Below, in pieces: positions 43,971 to 53,400 of a DNA stretch of 64,000 nt. The notes below the pieces were generated by a model. That model was not told the DNA's origin. It did not search any database and saw nothing but the letters and a program-made list of their open reading frames with translations. Position 1 is the stretch's first letter. Each line of letters begins with the position of its first letter. Position numbers and translations under genes: made by a program. The stretch lies in the NCBI RefSeq assembly GCF_001056295.1, contig NZ_JVMD01000015.1:1-64000 (forward strand), in the 5' to 3' direction. Origin of the DNA: Corynebacterium halotolerans. GTDB lineage: Bacteria; Actinomycetota; Actinomycetes; Mycobacteriales; Mycobacteriaceae.

Positions 43971-44666
43971 TCAGCCCAGGATGATTCCCCACCCCGTCGT
44001 CGCGGCGGACCCCATCGGACGGCTCGCCCACCGCGCCGCGAGCGTCGACACCGCCACCGCCTGTGAGCGCATCGCGATGAACAGGAGATCACCCATCATC
44101 CGGGACTTGCCGTCGCGCGCACCGACCTGCACGACGCTGGCCATCCCGAGCTGCGCCGCCGCGCCAAAAAGGCCAGGCCGCATCTGCCCCGACGCCGCCA
44201 CACCACCGTCGACGACGAGCGACACGTCAACGACGGAGAACCACCCGCGGTCGATAACCATGGCAATCTGGTGCCACTGACCGTCATCCACCCGCACCGG
44301 GCCGCGCAGCGTCACCCGATACGGGCCGGCGGTCGACGCGACGACGACCGTCGGACGCCCATCAGCACCGACCGTCAGTGACACCTCCGTCGACCCGTTG
44401 ACTCGGGCGAAGATGGTGCGGCCCGTGGTGCCCGCCTGGATCCGCACCCACGCTTCGACCGTCGAGTCGACGTCGGTGAAGTTCGGCACGCCGGTCACCG
44501 TCAGGTCGCCGGTGGACAGGCGCAGCGACGGGTGCCCATCGAGCCCAGGGGCAGTGGTCACCGATCCCACGGTCTGCACCGACCCGGTTCCGGCGGTGAC
44601 GACACCGGTGGCTCCGGCCCACGCCGCGAACGCCGCCCCGGATGCGGCGGACGTCACGACGCTCAC
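43971..44666 (-). CDS. phage tail-associated LamG-like protein
   Basis: A 231-residue protein. Residues about 45-190 have the pattern of a concanavalin/LamG jelly roll (STVEAWVRIQAGTTGRTIFA, VRVDDGQWHQIAMVIDRGW), usually a sugar-binding fold. It starts at a GTG that overlaps the stop of the preceding gene (GTGA). Its place between fibre and lysin genes suggests a receptor-binding or decoration role at the tail tip. Confidence 0.75.
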   Translation of the reverse strand: MSVVTSAASGAAFAAWAGATGVVTAGTGSVQTVGSVTTAPGLDGHPSLRLSTGDLTVTGVPNFTDVDSTVEAWVRIQAGTTGRTIFARVNGSTEVSLTVGADGRPTVVVASTAGPYRVTLRGPVRVDDGQWHQIAMVIDRGWFSVVDVSLVVDGGVAASGQMRPGLFGAAAQLGMASVVQVGARDGKSRMMGDLLFIAMRSQAVAVSTLAARWASRPMGSAATTGWGIILG

Positions 44667-45253
44667 GACGTGACCCCCGGCTCCTCGAGGCGCACCGACA
44701 CGACGATCCCGGCGGCGTCGGTCGACGCGACGGTCACGCGCAGAACGTCCCCGGCTCGGAAGGCCAGGGCAAGGTCCCGGGTACCCTGCGATCCTCCGGC
44801 GGCGACGGTGATGGTCTGACCGTTGACGGTGGCCGTCACGGCGCGGGTGCCCGGGGTGCCGACGGAGACGGAGACACGCACCGCCTGGCAATCGGTGTCG
44901 ATCCGCAGGGGAGGGGAGGTGACCTGCGACGCCGGCGGTTCGAGCACGGAGAAGTCGCGGTACACCGCCATCGGGGCGACCTGGTCGCGGCGGGCCAACG
45001 GGGCGATAGCGGCGGTGACCTCCTCGTCGGTGGCGAGGTCGGCGGTGTCGCCGAGGGCGGTGACCTTTTCGATCGCGGCCAGTGCCTCGGGGGACAGGCT
45101 GATGGTGATGTCGTTGACGAGGGTCCCGGCCCCCGCCAGGCCGACCCCGGCGGTGACGCGGCGTCCGAGTGGGACGTACTCGCCGGAGCCCTGCAAAATG
45201 CGGAGCCGGGTGATCATTTCGTCGACGATGTCGGCACCGGTGGGCTGAGTCAT
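44663..45253 (-). CDS. phage tail-tip protein, unknown
   Basis: A 196-residue protein: an N-terminal part with alternating helices (MTQPTGADIVDEMITRLRIL), a middle SPEALAAIEKVTAL helix and a C-terminal beta-rich half (VRVSVSVGTPGTRAVTATVNG) like a fibronectin- or Ig-type domain. It lies 9 bases after the collagen-like fibre gene. No family recognised. Confidence 0.65.
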   Translation of the reverse strand: MTQPTGADIVDEMITRLRILQGSGEYVPLGRRVTAGVGLAGAGTLVNDITISLSPEALAAIEKVTALGDTADLATDEEVTAAIAPLARRDQVAPMAVYRDFSVLEPPASQVTSPPLRIDTDCQAVRVSVSVGTPGTRAVTATVNGQTITVAAGGSQGTRDLALAFRAGDVLRVTVASTDAAGIVVSVRLEEPGVTS

Positions 45254-45262
45254 TTTCTGCTC

Positions 45263-47020
45263 CTAGCTGGCGATGGGGTATCGGATATGTCCACGCAACA
45301 GTGATCCGGCCGCGTCGATCGCGAAGGTGGGGTTACCCGGGTAACCGGTCGACACACCGTTCACGCCATCCCAGATGCGCATGCGGTACAGCAGCGACGA
45401 GTTGCCGTGCTCGTTGGTCGGAAGCGTGATCTGGCCGCTGCGGAGGAGAGGCTGCACTTGGACCCACACCCCGGACGTACTGTTCCAGTAGGTGCCGAGG
45501 CCGTAGTAGTCGGAGAACATCGAGTGCGCGATGGCAGGGAGGTTGGTGATGCGCAGATCGCCGCCGCCGGAGCGGGGGTTGTTGCCCCACTTGATCTCCC
45601 AGATCAGGTCACAGTATCCCCGGTCGACTCGGTAGTAATACGTCTGGGAACCGCCGACACCGAGGTTGATTGCCCCATTGTCGCGGATGGAGCAGTACGT
45701 ACGAGTCCACGCCATCGGGGCGACGTCGACGCCGTCTTTGCCATCCTTGCCTGCGGGACCGGTGGGGCCCATAGGGCCGGTGGGGCCTTGGGGGCCGGTG
45801 TCTCCCTTCGCGCCTTGGGGACCGGTGGGGCCTTGGGGGCCGGTGTCTCCCTTCGGGCCGGTGGGTCCAGGGTCGCCCTGCAAGCCGCGGGCACCGGTCG
45901 CACCAGGCGGGCCGACGTCGCCCGGATCGCCTTGGTCGCCCTTCGGGCCGGGCAGTCCCTGCGGGCCAGGGGGGCCAGCCGGGCCATCGGCACCGTCAGC
46001 GCCCTTCGGGCCCACAGGGCCCGTTTCGCCATCGGCTCCGTCCGCGCCGGGGGCTCCGCGCTCACCCTGCGGCCCCGCGGGCCCCTCGGGGCCACGGATC
46101 GGGCCAGCGTCGACCCACGCCGCACCGGACCACACGTGGAGATGCCCCGTGTCGGCCGCGATATAGCCGGTTCCCACATCCTCCGTGCCCAGTCCCGTCG
46201 GCAGCGACGTCGACGTCGTGACCTGTCCGGCGATCGTCACCGACGTACCGTCCTGACCGCGCGGACCAGTCGGCCCCTGGGGACCGGCCGGACCTTCAGG
46301 GCCACGCGGCCCGGACGGGCCCGTCGATCCCTGCGCACCTTGCGGGCCAGTGGGGCCGGCGGGGCCGGCGGGCCCCTTCAGGGATTCCAGCCAATCAGAC
46401 TCTGTGCCCGCGTACCCCGCGTTGACCGCGACCTCATAGGCGCTCGCACCGGAGTCGGCGACGTTCGCCTTCGCTTCGGCAGCAGCATCGAGGGCGATCT
46501 TCGCGGCCGCCGAGGCAATGCCGTTGTAGTCGACCAACCGGTTCTTGAGGTCCTCGACGCCGGCCTCGAGGGCGCGAACCGCGGTGTCGGAGAGGTCACG
46601 GGTGTTATCGCGGAGGTTGACGACCTCGCGCAGCAGGTTCGTCAGCTCGGGCCAGGTGACCGTGATGTCGCGGCCGAAGGCTTCGTCGGTGCCGACGCGG
46701 ACGACGATGGTGGTGTCGGTGACGCGGATGCCGAGGACGCGCTCGCCGGGAAGGGTTTTCGCGCCGATCTCGATCTGCCGCCACACCTCGGCCATGGTGG
46801 GGAAGTACTCGCTGGCGGCGGGCTCCTCGACCATGCCGATGACGTCGACGTAGTTGCGGAGCACGTGGTCTGCCCAGAAGTCCGTCCACCGGATGACCAT
46901 CGTCTCGCCGCGGCGGAGGAAGGTCGTGGACACCAGGCCGCGGATGCGGACGGATTGACCCACTTCGGGAAGGTCGTAGTAGTCCTCCGGGCGAAGCGGG
47001 GTGAGGTCGGGGCTGGTCAC
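45263..47020 (-). CDS. collagen-like phage tail fibre
   Basis: A 585-residue protein. Residues 1-215 form an N-terminal tail-attachment part with helices (about 125-200); residues 216-258 and 310-431 are Gly-X-Y collagen repeats, separated by a 50-residue globular piece; residues 432-585 are a C-terminal head domain ([17 protein letters not shown]) that probably binds the host. Trimeric triple-helix rods are usual in phage fibres. The coding DNA of the second collagen block contains a perfect 32-base repeat. Confidence 0.88.
   Translation of the reverse strand: MTSPDLTPLRPEDYYDLPEVGQSVRIRGLVSTTFLRRGETMVIRWTDFWADHVLRNYVDVIGMVEEPAASEYFPTMAEVWRQIEIGAKTLPGERVLGIRVTDTTIVVRVGTDEAFGRDITVTWPELTNLLREVVNLRDNTRDLSDTAVRALEAGVEDLKNRLVDYNGIASAAAKIALDAAAEAKANVADSGASAYEVAVNAGYAGTESDWLESLKGPAGPAGPTGPQGAQGSTGPSGPRGPEGPAGPQGPTGPRGQDGTSVTIAGQVTTSTSLPTGLGTEDVGTGYIAADTGHLHVWSGAAWVDAGPIRGPEGPAGPQGERGAPGADGADGETGPVGPKGADGADGPAGPPGPQGLPGPKGDQGDPGDVGPPGATGARGLQGDPGPTGPKGDTGPQGPTGPQGAKGDTGPQGPTGPMGPTGPAGKDGKDGVDVAPMAWTRTYCSIRDNGAINLGVGGSQTYYYRVDRGYCDLIWEIKWGNNPRSGGGDLRITNLPAIAHSMFSDYYGLGTYWNSTSGVWVQVQPLLRSGQITLPTNEHGNSSLLYRMRIWDGVNGVSTGYPGNPTFAIDAAGSLLRGHIRYPIAS
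45779..45855 (-). repeat. 32-base direct repeat in the fibre gene
   Basis: The 32-base stretch at 45779-45810 recurs exactly at 45824-45855, a period of 45 bases (five Gly-X-Y triplets). Exact repeats in frame can lengthen or shorten the collagen rod by recombination or slippage. Confidence 0.85.
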
Positions 47021-47075
47021 GGCATCTCCTCCAAGTTGGTGATGCCCGGGACGCTATGGGCCCCCGGTGACCTGC

Positions 47076-47723
47076 CTAAACGGGTTCAGGGTGCGCCCAC
47101 AGCAGGATCGTGTTGGAGAAGACCTCCATCCGGGCGACGAAGAACTCGACCTGGCTGGCCTGGTACCAGTCGTACGGGGTAATCAAGGAGCACCGGAAGC
47201 GGACATCGATGGACTCGCCGACGCCGACGCGCACCGGTTCGAGCATCAGCGAGGACTCCGGAGTCGACGAGCGGTACTGGCCGAAGTTTGGTTTGCCGTC
47301 GGGCTTCAAACCGGTGTGGATGCCGCCGCCCCACTCGGTGTTCCACCGCAGCGTCGGGTCCGGTTCCTCCGCCAGCACCGTCGACGGCCCGTCGACGCCA
47401 ACTTTCTGGGTGTACCGCTCCCGGACGAAAGCGTAATTCGGGGCGGACAGATGCATCGTGCGGCGCTGGCGCTGGATCTGCGTCTGCACCGTGACCGGGC
47501 ACCCGTAGTCATTCTTCCAGTGCACCCGCTGGTCGATCATCGTCTTGAGGGACCGCGAGACCTGGTCCCCTTCGGGGAAGACGCGGGCGGGGGCATGGGC
47601 GCCGTGGTCGCCGTCGCCGGTGGACTCGACCGTGGAGCGGGCGACGACTCGGCTCATGGCGGATCGGTCGAGGCCGAGGATGCCGCCGCTGGTCGTGAAC
47701 TGGGACGAGGTACAGATCGCCAT
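47076..47723 (-). CDS. phage minor tail protein
   Basis: A 215-residue protein, soluble, with a beta-rich C-terminal part (VRVGVGESIDVRFRCSLITP) and no known catalytic motif. Phrases such as HWKNDYGCPVTVQTQIQRQRR and ESSLMLEPVRVGVGESI resemble actinophage minor tail proteins that lie between tail-tip and fibre genes. Its stop is 55 bases before the fibre gene. Confidence 0.65.
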   Translation of the reverse strand: MAICTSSQFTTSGGILGLDRSAMSRVVARSTVESTGDGDHGAHAPARVFPEGDQVSRSLKTMIDQRVHWKNDYGCPVTVQTQIQRQRRTMHLSAPNYAFVRERYTQKVGVDGPSTVLAEEPDPTLRWNTEWGGGIHTGLKPDGKPNFGQYRSSTPESSLMLEPVRVGVGESIDVRFRCSLITPYDWYQASQVEFFVARMEVFSNTILLWAHPEPV

Positions 47724-47725
47724 GG

Positions 47726-47932
47726 CTACTCCTTGATGTCGGGTTCTGTGGCTGCGATGACGCGCCGGCGGCCGGTGGGGATATGGTCGGCGATCAGATC
47801 ACCGGAGATGGGGGACACCGACACTTGCCACGGGCCGAGGGTGACCATGCGGGGACGCTCCAAAGCGCGGAGGCGCTTTTCGACTTCGCGGGCCCACTGG
47901 GCGTCGGTGGTGGGGCGGCCGTTGAGGGTCAT
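47726..47932 (-). CDS. small phage tail-region protein
   Basis: A 68-residue protein with an N-terminal helix (DAQWAREVEKRLRALERP) and a short beta part. It overlaps the stop of the upstream gene (ATGA at 47929-47932) and lies 2 bases from the next. Its function is unknown. Confidence 0.6.
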   Translation of the reverse strand: MTLNGRPTTDAQWAREVEKRLRALERPRMVTLGPWQVSVSPISGDLIADHIPTGRRRVIAATEPDIKE

Positions 47933-49095
47933 GCCGGGGCCGTCCCCACGGTCGCGCCGTCCTCGTCCTGCTTCGCGCCGGAGCCGGTGGACGTGTTGGC
48001 CTTCGAGGCTTGCTCCTTTTCGTAGGGCGACCGCATGTCGATGAGAGCCGGGTCGGGCATATCCGTCACCTCTTGTGTGACGCTTGTCTCACCCAGGGTG
48101 ACTTTTACGTCCTCCCCTCCCTCGTCCACCGACACCTGCACCTCCCGCACCTGCATCGTCGACGACACCACCACCCCGGTCTGCCGCGACGACACCGGCA
48201 CCCGCGCTCCCGGCACGAGCTCATCAATCCCGACCGGCGCCGACGGCAGCAACCGGGCCCCCGACGGGACCACCAACCGCCGCGGCGTCACCGACGCGTC
48301 CTTCACCACACGCTTGGCCATCTGCACGCACTCCTCCTCACGCACCGCACCATCGGCCTTCTCGATGCCCTGCACCAGCCCCAACGGCGACGACTCGGCC
48401 ATCCACTGGCCCCACACGCCCTTGCCCTGGACGTGGCAATCCGTGACGACCTCAGCCCCGTCCTTGACCACCGTGAAATCACCATCGACATCACGGTCCG
48501 ACAGCGTCGCCGTCGTGTGCTGCGCCCCCACCGGGCCGATCAGCAACCGGCCGGCGACCACCGTCCAGACCAGGCCCATCTTCACCAGATCGTCGACGAC
48601 ATCGTCGAGCATGCACTCGGCGGGCGTCCACGCGGCCGTGACCCACACGCGGGACTCCCGCGTCACGATGCCCTCCACGAGGCCAGTCGCGTCGGCGAAA
48701 CCGCACGCGTCCTCCACCATCGTGCGCATCACCTGCGTCGCATCATGCTGCGCCCACTTCCTGGCCAGCGGCACCCGGCGCCGGGAGAAGAATCCCGCCC
48801 CGTCCCATCCGACGATCGCCATGCCCGACGCTGTCGCGGTGACCTGCAAGACCACCCCGTGCCACACGACCTCGCCTGCACGGTAGATCGTGAGACAGTG
48901 CATCCACGGCTCGATGCGATCGGCAATGTGCAGCGGCACATGCACCTGCACCGTCGCCTTCGACACCTCCGATGATTCCCGCCCCCAGTCGGCCTTCCGC
49001 AAGCCACGGTCGGGGGACTGCCACACGATGCGGCCGGCGGCCCAATCGGTGACGACGATGGCGTAGTCGCCGACTCCCAGTCGTCCGAGCATCAT
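47929..49095 (-). CDS. phage minor tail protein (tail-tip/hub type)
   Basis: A 388-residue protein. The first about 300 residues (LGVGDYAIVVTDWAAGRIVW, GVVLQVTATASGMAIVGWDG, PLARKWAQHDATQVMRTMVEDACG) resemble the hub-like minor tail proteins of actinophages related to the gp27/siphovirus ReqiPepy6 group; the end is a disordered Thr/Ser/Gly tail. Start ATG 49095 overlaps the previous stop. It probably forms the baseplate hub. Confidence 0.68.
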   Translation of the reverse strand: MMLGRLGVGDYAIVVTDWAAGRIVWQSPDRGLRKADWGRESSEVSKATVQVHVPLHIADRIEPWMHCLTIYRAGEVVWHGVVLQVTATASGMAIVGWDGAGFFSRRRVPLARKWAQHDATQVMRTMVEDACGFADATGLVEGIVTRESRVWVTAAWTPAECMLDDVVDDLVKMGLVWTVVAGRLLIGPVGAQHTTATLSDRDVDGDFTVVKDGAEVVTDCHVQGKGVWGQWMAESSPLGLVQGIEKADGAVREEECVQMAKRVVKDASVTPRRLVVPSGARLLPSAPVGIDELVPGARVPVSSRQTGVVVSSTMQVREVQVSVDEGGEDVKVTLGETSVTQEVTDMPDPALIDMRSPYEKEQASKANTSTGSGAKQDEDGATVGTAPA

Positions 49096-50390
49096 GGCCT
49101 CCTCATCACGGCATCGACGGAGACGCGGGCGTCCTGGTGGACGGACTGCTCGGTGTCGATGATCAGGGTGTACGGGCGGGCGCAGCGCAGCACTGCGGGC
49201 CGCCAGGGGCCGCCCATCCGGCCGGTGACCATCGGGGTCGCGTCGAGGCGGCGGCCATCGTCGGTGACGACTGTCGCCAGTCCGGTGACGGCGTCGAGGG
49301 TGAGCGTCGAGAGGGCAGGGATGTAGCCGATCATCGCCTCGCCGACGGTGGCGCACGCGATGCCACTGTCGGTGGTGGGCTGCCCTTCGACCCACTGGAC
49401 CCGCACGTTTCGCTCGTCGCGGGCGCCGGTGCGCACCGTAACGGTGGGGACGGTCTCCATCCACTGGGCGGTACGCCCGGCCTCGAGGAGCCACGTCAGT
49501 CGGCGCGACTGGATCGGTGAGCACCCCGCGGCGGCGGCAGGGTTGATCGGGCGGGGCAGTGTCGCCAGGGCGGGGGCGGTGGGGTCGACGAGCACCGGCG
49601 ACGGCGGGGCACAGGCCGACGGGCACGTCCCGTCCTCGCCGATCGACTCGAAGGTCACGGTGCGGGGCTCACCCATGTACGGCTTCAGGTCGGATACCAG
49701 GGGTGTCGGCAGGCCCCACGCCCACGGCACGCCGGCGGTGAGCGTGAATTTCACGCGCGCCATCGTCGCCCCGTGCCCCTGCGGCACCCACCGCCCCAGC
49801 CGCTCGTCGACGTCGAGGGGGCTGGTCAACCTCACCTGCGAGTACATGCGGGCCTCGGCGTTGCCGACGGCGATGACGTTGTCGGTGGTCATCTGGTCGT
49901 CGGTTGGCGGTGCGGTTTCCAGCCACAGCAAGGTGCGGGCGTCGTCGCCGGGGGCGCATTGGTCGCCGCGGAGGACCGAGCCCAGCCACGACAGGCCGTA
50001 GGACAGGCCCGCCGGGGTGCCGCCGACGACGAGGGCCTCCATCTTGAGGTGCCGGGCCGGAGTGCGGGTCGTGCCGAAGGCCGCGCCGACGTGGGCGGAG
50101 TCGATGACGTCGACGTCGTGGGGGGTGGAGTCGGCGCCGTCGACGGAGAGGATCCACACGCCGGCGAACTCGGCGGACGCGGGGATAAGCGGGTCGTGCC
50201 AGGGGCAATCGTCGTCGTCCCAGGGGGTGCGGTAGGGCTCGTCGCGGCCGAGCCAGCGCCACAGGTCGCGCCAGGAGTCGTCGGTGACGACCTCTGCGGA
50301 CAGGTTGCGTACGCCGGCGTTCATGTAGGCGACGGTGCGTGCCGTGTTGGCGATTTCGGTCTGCCCCAGTTGGAGCCACCCGCGGTGCAT
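49092..50390 (-). CDS. phage distal tail-type protein
   Basis: A 432-residue protein directly after the tape measure gene, the usual place of the distal tail (Dit) protein. The first 230 residues are beta-rich (TEIANTARTVAYMNAGVRNL, SLDVDE-like loops), and two cysteine-containing stretches (CPSACAPPSP and GCSPIQSRR) lie in an insert near residues 255-300. The C-terminal part (ALSTLTLDAVTGLATVV) looks like the strand pair of tail-tube domains. Assignment rests on position and build. Confidence 0.65.
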   Translation of the reverse strand: MHRGWLQLGQTEIANTARTVAYMNAGVRNLSAEVVTDDSWRDLWRWLGRDEPYRTPWDDDDCPWHDPLIPASAEFAGVWILSVDGADSTPHDVDVIDSAHVGAAFGTTRTPARHLKMEALVVGGTPAGLSYGLSWLGSVLRGDQCAPGDDARTLLWLETAPPTDDQMTTDNVIAVGNAEARMYSQVRLTSPLDVDERLGRWVPQGHGATMARVKFTLTAGVPWAWGLPTPLVSDLKPYMGEPRTVTFESIGEDGTCPSACAPPSPVLVDPTAPALATLPRPINPAAAAGCSPIQSRRLTWLLEAGRTAQWMETVPTVTVRTGARDERNVRVQWVEGQPTTDSGIACATVGEAMIGYIPALSTLTLDAVTGLATVVTDDGRRLDATPMVTGRMGGPWRPAVLRCARPYTLIIDTEQSVHQDARVSVDAVMRRP

Positions 50391-50403
50391 CCTCGTGTCC
50401 TCC

Positions 50404-53400
50404 TTAGGTCAGCAGGCCCATGAGCCGGTCCTCGACGGCGTCCGCCGCGGCCCTGGGGTCGTCGGCGATGATGTTCTGCGTGACCAGCACCGTCTTCGTG
50501 TGGCGACCGTAATCCTCGCCGGTGCCATGGGCAGGGACGGGCTGGATCGGCAGGGAGGGCTGGGCGTCGATCCAGTCGACCAGCCGCTCGAAGCTGGCGG
50601 TCTGCCGCGGCGACAGGACCCGCTCCGGGCCGAACGCGGTCTTGTGGAACATGCCCTGGCCTTCGCCCATGAGCCCGCCGTGCGCATAGCCGTGGCCCTT
50701 GCCCCACATGCGGCCAAGGTCCATGCCGTACCTGCTCTTGTAGTACCGCAGCGCCGCGACCATGTTGGCGAAGGGATTCCGCCGGTCGTTCGGCAGCGCG
50801 GGGTCGCGGTGCGCCGCGAACGTCGACGGGATGATCTGCAGCAGGCCAACGCCGGCGGAGTCGCCGGTGCCGTTGATGTCGACGATCTGCTGGGCGATGC
50901 CGGGATTGCCGCCGGACTCCGAGGCGATCTGCGCGAGCATCAAGCGCACGTTGCGCTCGGTGACCTCGAACCCGACGCGGGCAAGGGCGCGGCGCACCAT
51001 CGGCGCCCACCGAGCGACCCCGGCGCCGCCCGGGTCGCCCATCATCTCTTCCATCAGCTTGTCGATCTTCTTCTGCGTCGCGTCGACCAGCTTTTCCTTG
51101 ACCTGCGTCGGGTACGTCTGGGCCAAGCGGCCCGGCTGCTGGCGGGTGAACGCAGCAATGGCCGTGGCCATCTTCTGCTTGTACTGGTCCATCTCCCCGG
51201 AGATGACGTCGCCGATGTCGATGCCGCCCCCGGCGGCGCCCGCGATGTAGCGGCCAGTGAAATCACGGAGGGTGAAGTGTCGCGTGAAGGACCTGTGGTT
51301 AGAGCCCCACGCTGACCCGCCGATCTGGACGCCCTTGCCGCCGCCGGCGGACTCCATGTTGATGCCTGCGAGCGTGCCGGCCATGTGCCCGTCGTTGACG
51401 CCGATTGTCACGGGGCCGTTGAGGCCCGGTACCCAGCCGAGGCGGGACCCGCCGCCGCCCATGAAGGTGTGGGTGGTGAACAAGCGCCCGCGGAAGGGGC
51501 CGCCGGACAGGTGGGACTGGATGCCGGACCACAGGCCGGAGCAGTCGAAGCTGGGGTTGCCGACGCCGCCCCACTGGTAGGGCTTGCCGTGGTGGCGGCG
51601 GGCCTCGCGGATGGTGCGCTGGATGCGTTCATCGAGGACGCCGCCGGTGGCGAATCGTGCGGCGGCTCCCTCACCGAGGGTGCGGCGGACCCCGTTGACT
51701 CCGCCGGAACGGGCTGCGGCGTTCATCGCTTCGACGGCGGCGGGCCCGCCGACGGCGCGGGTCCATTCGGGCCGCATGATGGCTTCGCCGCCGGACAAAC
51801 CGATGCGCATGCCGCTGCTCGGCTCGACGAACGTGTACGGGTCCCGGCCCGGGGTGTATCCGGGCAGCACACCACCGGAGGCGAAGCGCACGGGGTAAGG
51901 GGCCATCTTCGTCGTCCCCAGCAGATCGCTGACCGAATTCCACATGCCGACGACGCCGTCGTTGAAGACGCTGTTGATGGTGAACCGGACCGGCCGGGCC
52001 GTGGCCTCCCGGACCTGCGCCCACAGCGTGCCGATCGCCGACACGGCCCACTGGAACGTGGACACAACGTGCTGCAGGCCGCCGCGGATGCCGGCGAAAA
52101 CCGGGTTCACGCCGGAGTTCAGCGTCCAGAACAGCGTCGTGACGAGGTACTGCAACGCCGTGCGGATCACGGTGGTGATCTGCCCCATGATCACGGCGGC
52201 GGTCTGCGTCATCGCCGCCTGTGTGCCCGCCATCGTCGGGGTGATCACCCCGGCCTGCGTTGCCGCCATCTGGGCTGCCATCGCGTCCCACGACGGGGCA
52301 ATCACGCCCTGGGCCTGCGTGGTCATCGTCGTGCCGAGGCCCATCATCTGTGCCGACTGGCCCATCCACATCGGGTCCAGCAGGCCGGTCGACGTCGCTC
52401 CCATCTGCGCGGCCATGCCCGAGTACGCCTCGGTGATGCCGGTCGACGCATCGGCGGCGATGGCCGGGGCGGCGCCGTCCGTGACGATCGGGGTGGCCGC
52501 GACCGCCGGGGCTGCGGGCAGGGTGATGTTCGCTGCGGAGTCCGCGAGGCCCTGCGTCGACGCCTGCACCGCGCCTTCCATGGAGCCGACGCCGACGATG
52601 AGACCCTCACCGATGTTGCGGCCGTACTCGGCGAAGAGCCGGGAGGGGGACGCGATGCCAAGGGCCTTCTTGAAGGGGCCCTTGATCCATCCCGGGACCA
52701 TGTCGAGGAACGCCGACCCGATGGTGCCGGCCAACGACTTGATGCCGTTGATAAATCCCTGCACCACATTCCGGCCCGCGTCGACCAGCCACCGGCCCGC
52801 GCCGGACAGGGCGCCGACGAGTTTGTCCTTCCACCCGGTGACGGTGTCGCGGACGCGATCGAAGCCACGGATGACCCGGTCAACCATCGGCCGGACGTAC
52901 TGGTCGTAGAAAGCACTGACGACCTTCGACGCCCGGTCAATTTGCAGCCGCACCCAATCCAGCGCGATCTGCACGCCGGCGCGCAAGTCGTTGAATCGGT
53001 CCACGATCCACGCGATGACCGGGGCGATGACCGTGTCGTAGACCCACCGGACCCCGGTCCACAGCAGATCCCAACCGGCCTTGATCCAGCCGAACACGAC
53101 CTGCAGGTTCCCCCACGCCCACTGGAAGGCTGCGAGGATCACGTCGAGGACCGGTCGTCCCCACGCGTCCCAGGCCATCTGCAGGGCGGTCCAGATCACC
53201 TCGAAGGTGGCGCCGAGGAGCCGCCACCCGAGCTGTACGGATTCCCACCAGAACTGGAACGCCATGAGGATGAAGTCGAGGACCGGGCGGCCGACGTTGT
53301 CCCAGGCGGCCTGCAGTTGCTCCCAGATCCACGAGAAGACGGCCCCGATGCCCTGGAACAGCATGGTGACGAAGTCGACGACGCCGGAGATCGCGCCGCC

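Noticed and set aside
45725..46060. Direct repeats read as a CRISPR array
   Set aside because: The repeats are Gly-X-Y codons in one open frame with 9-base periodicity, with no spacers of uniform size.
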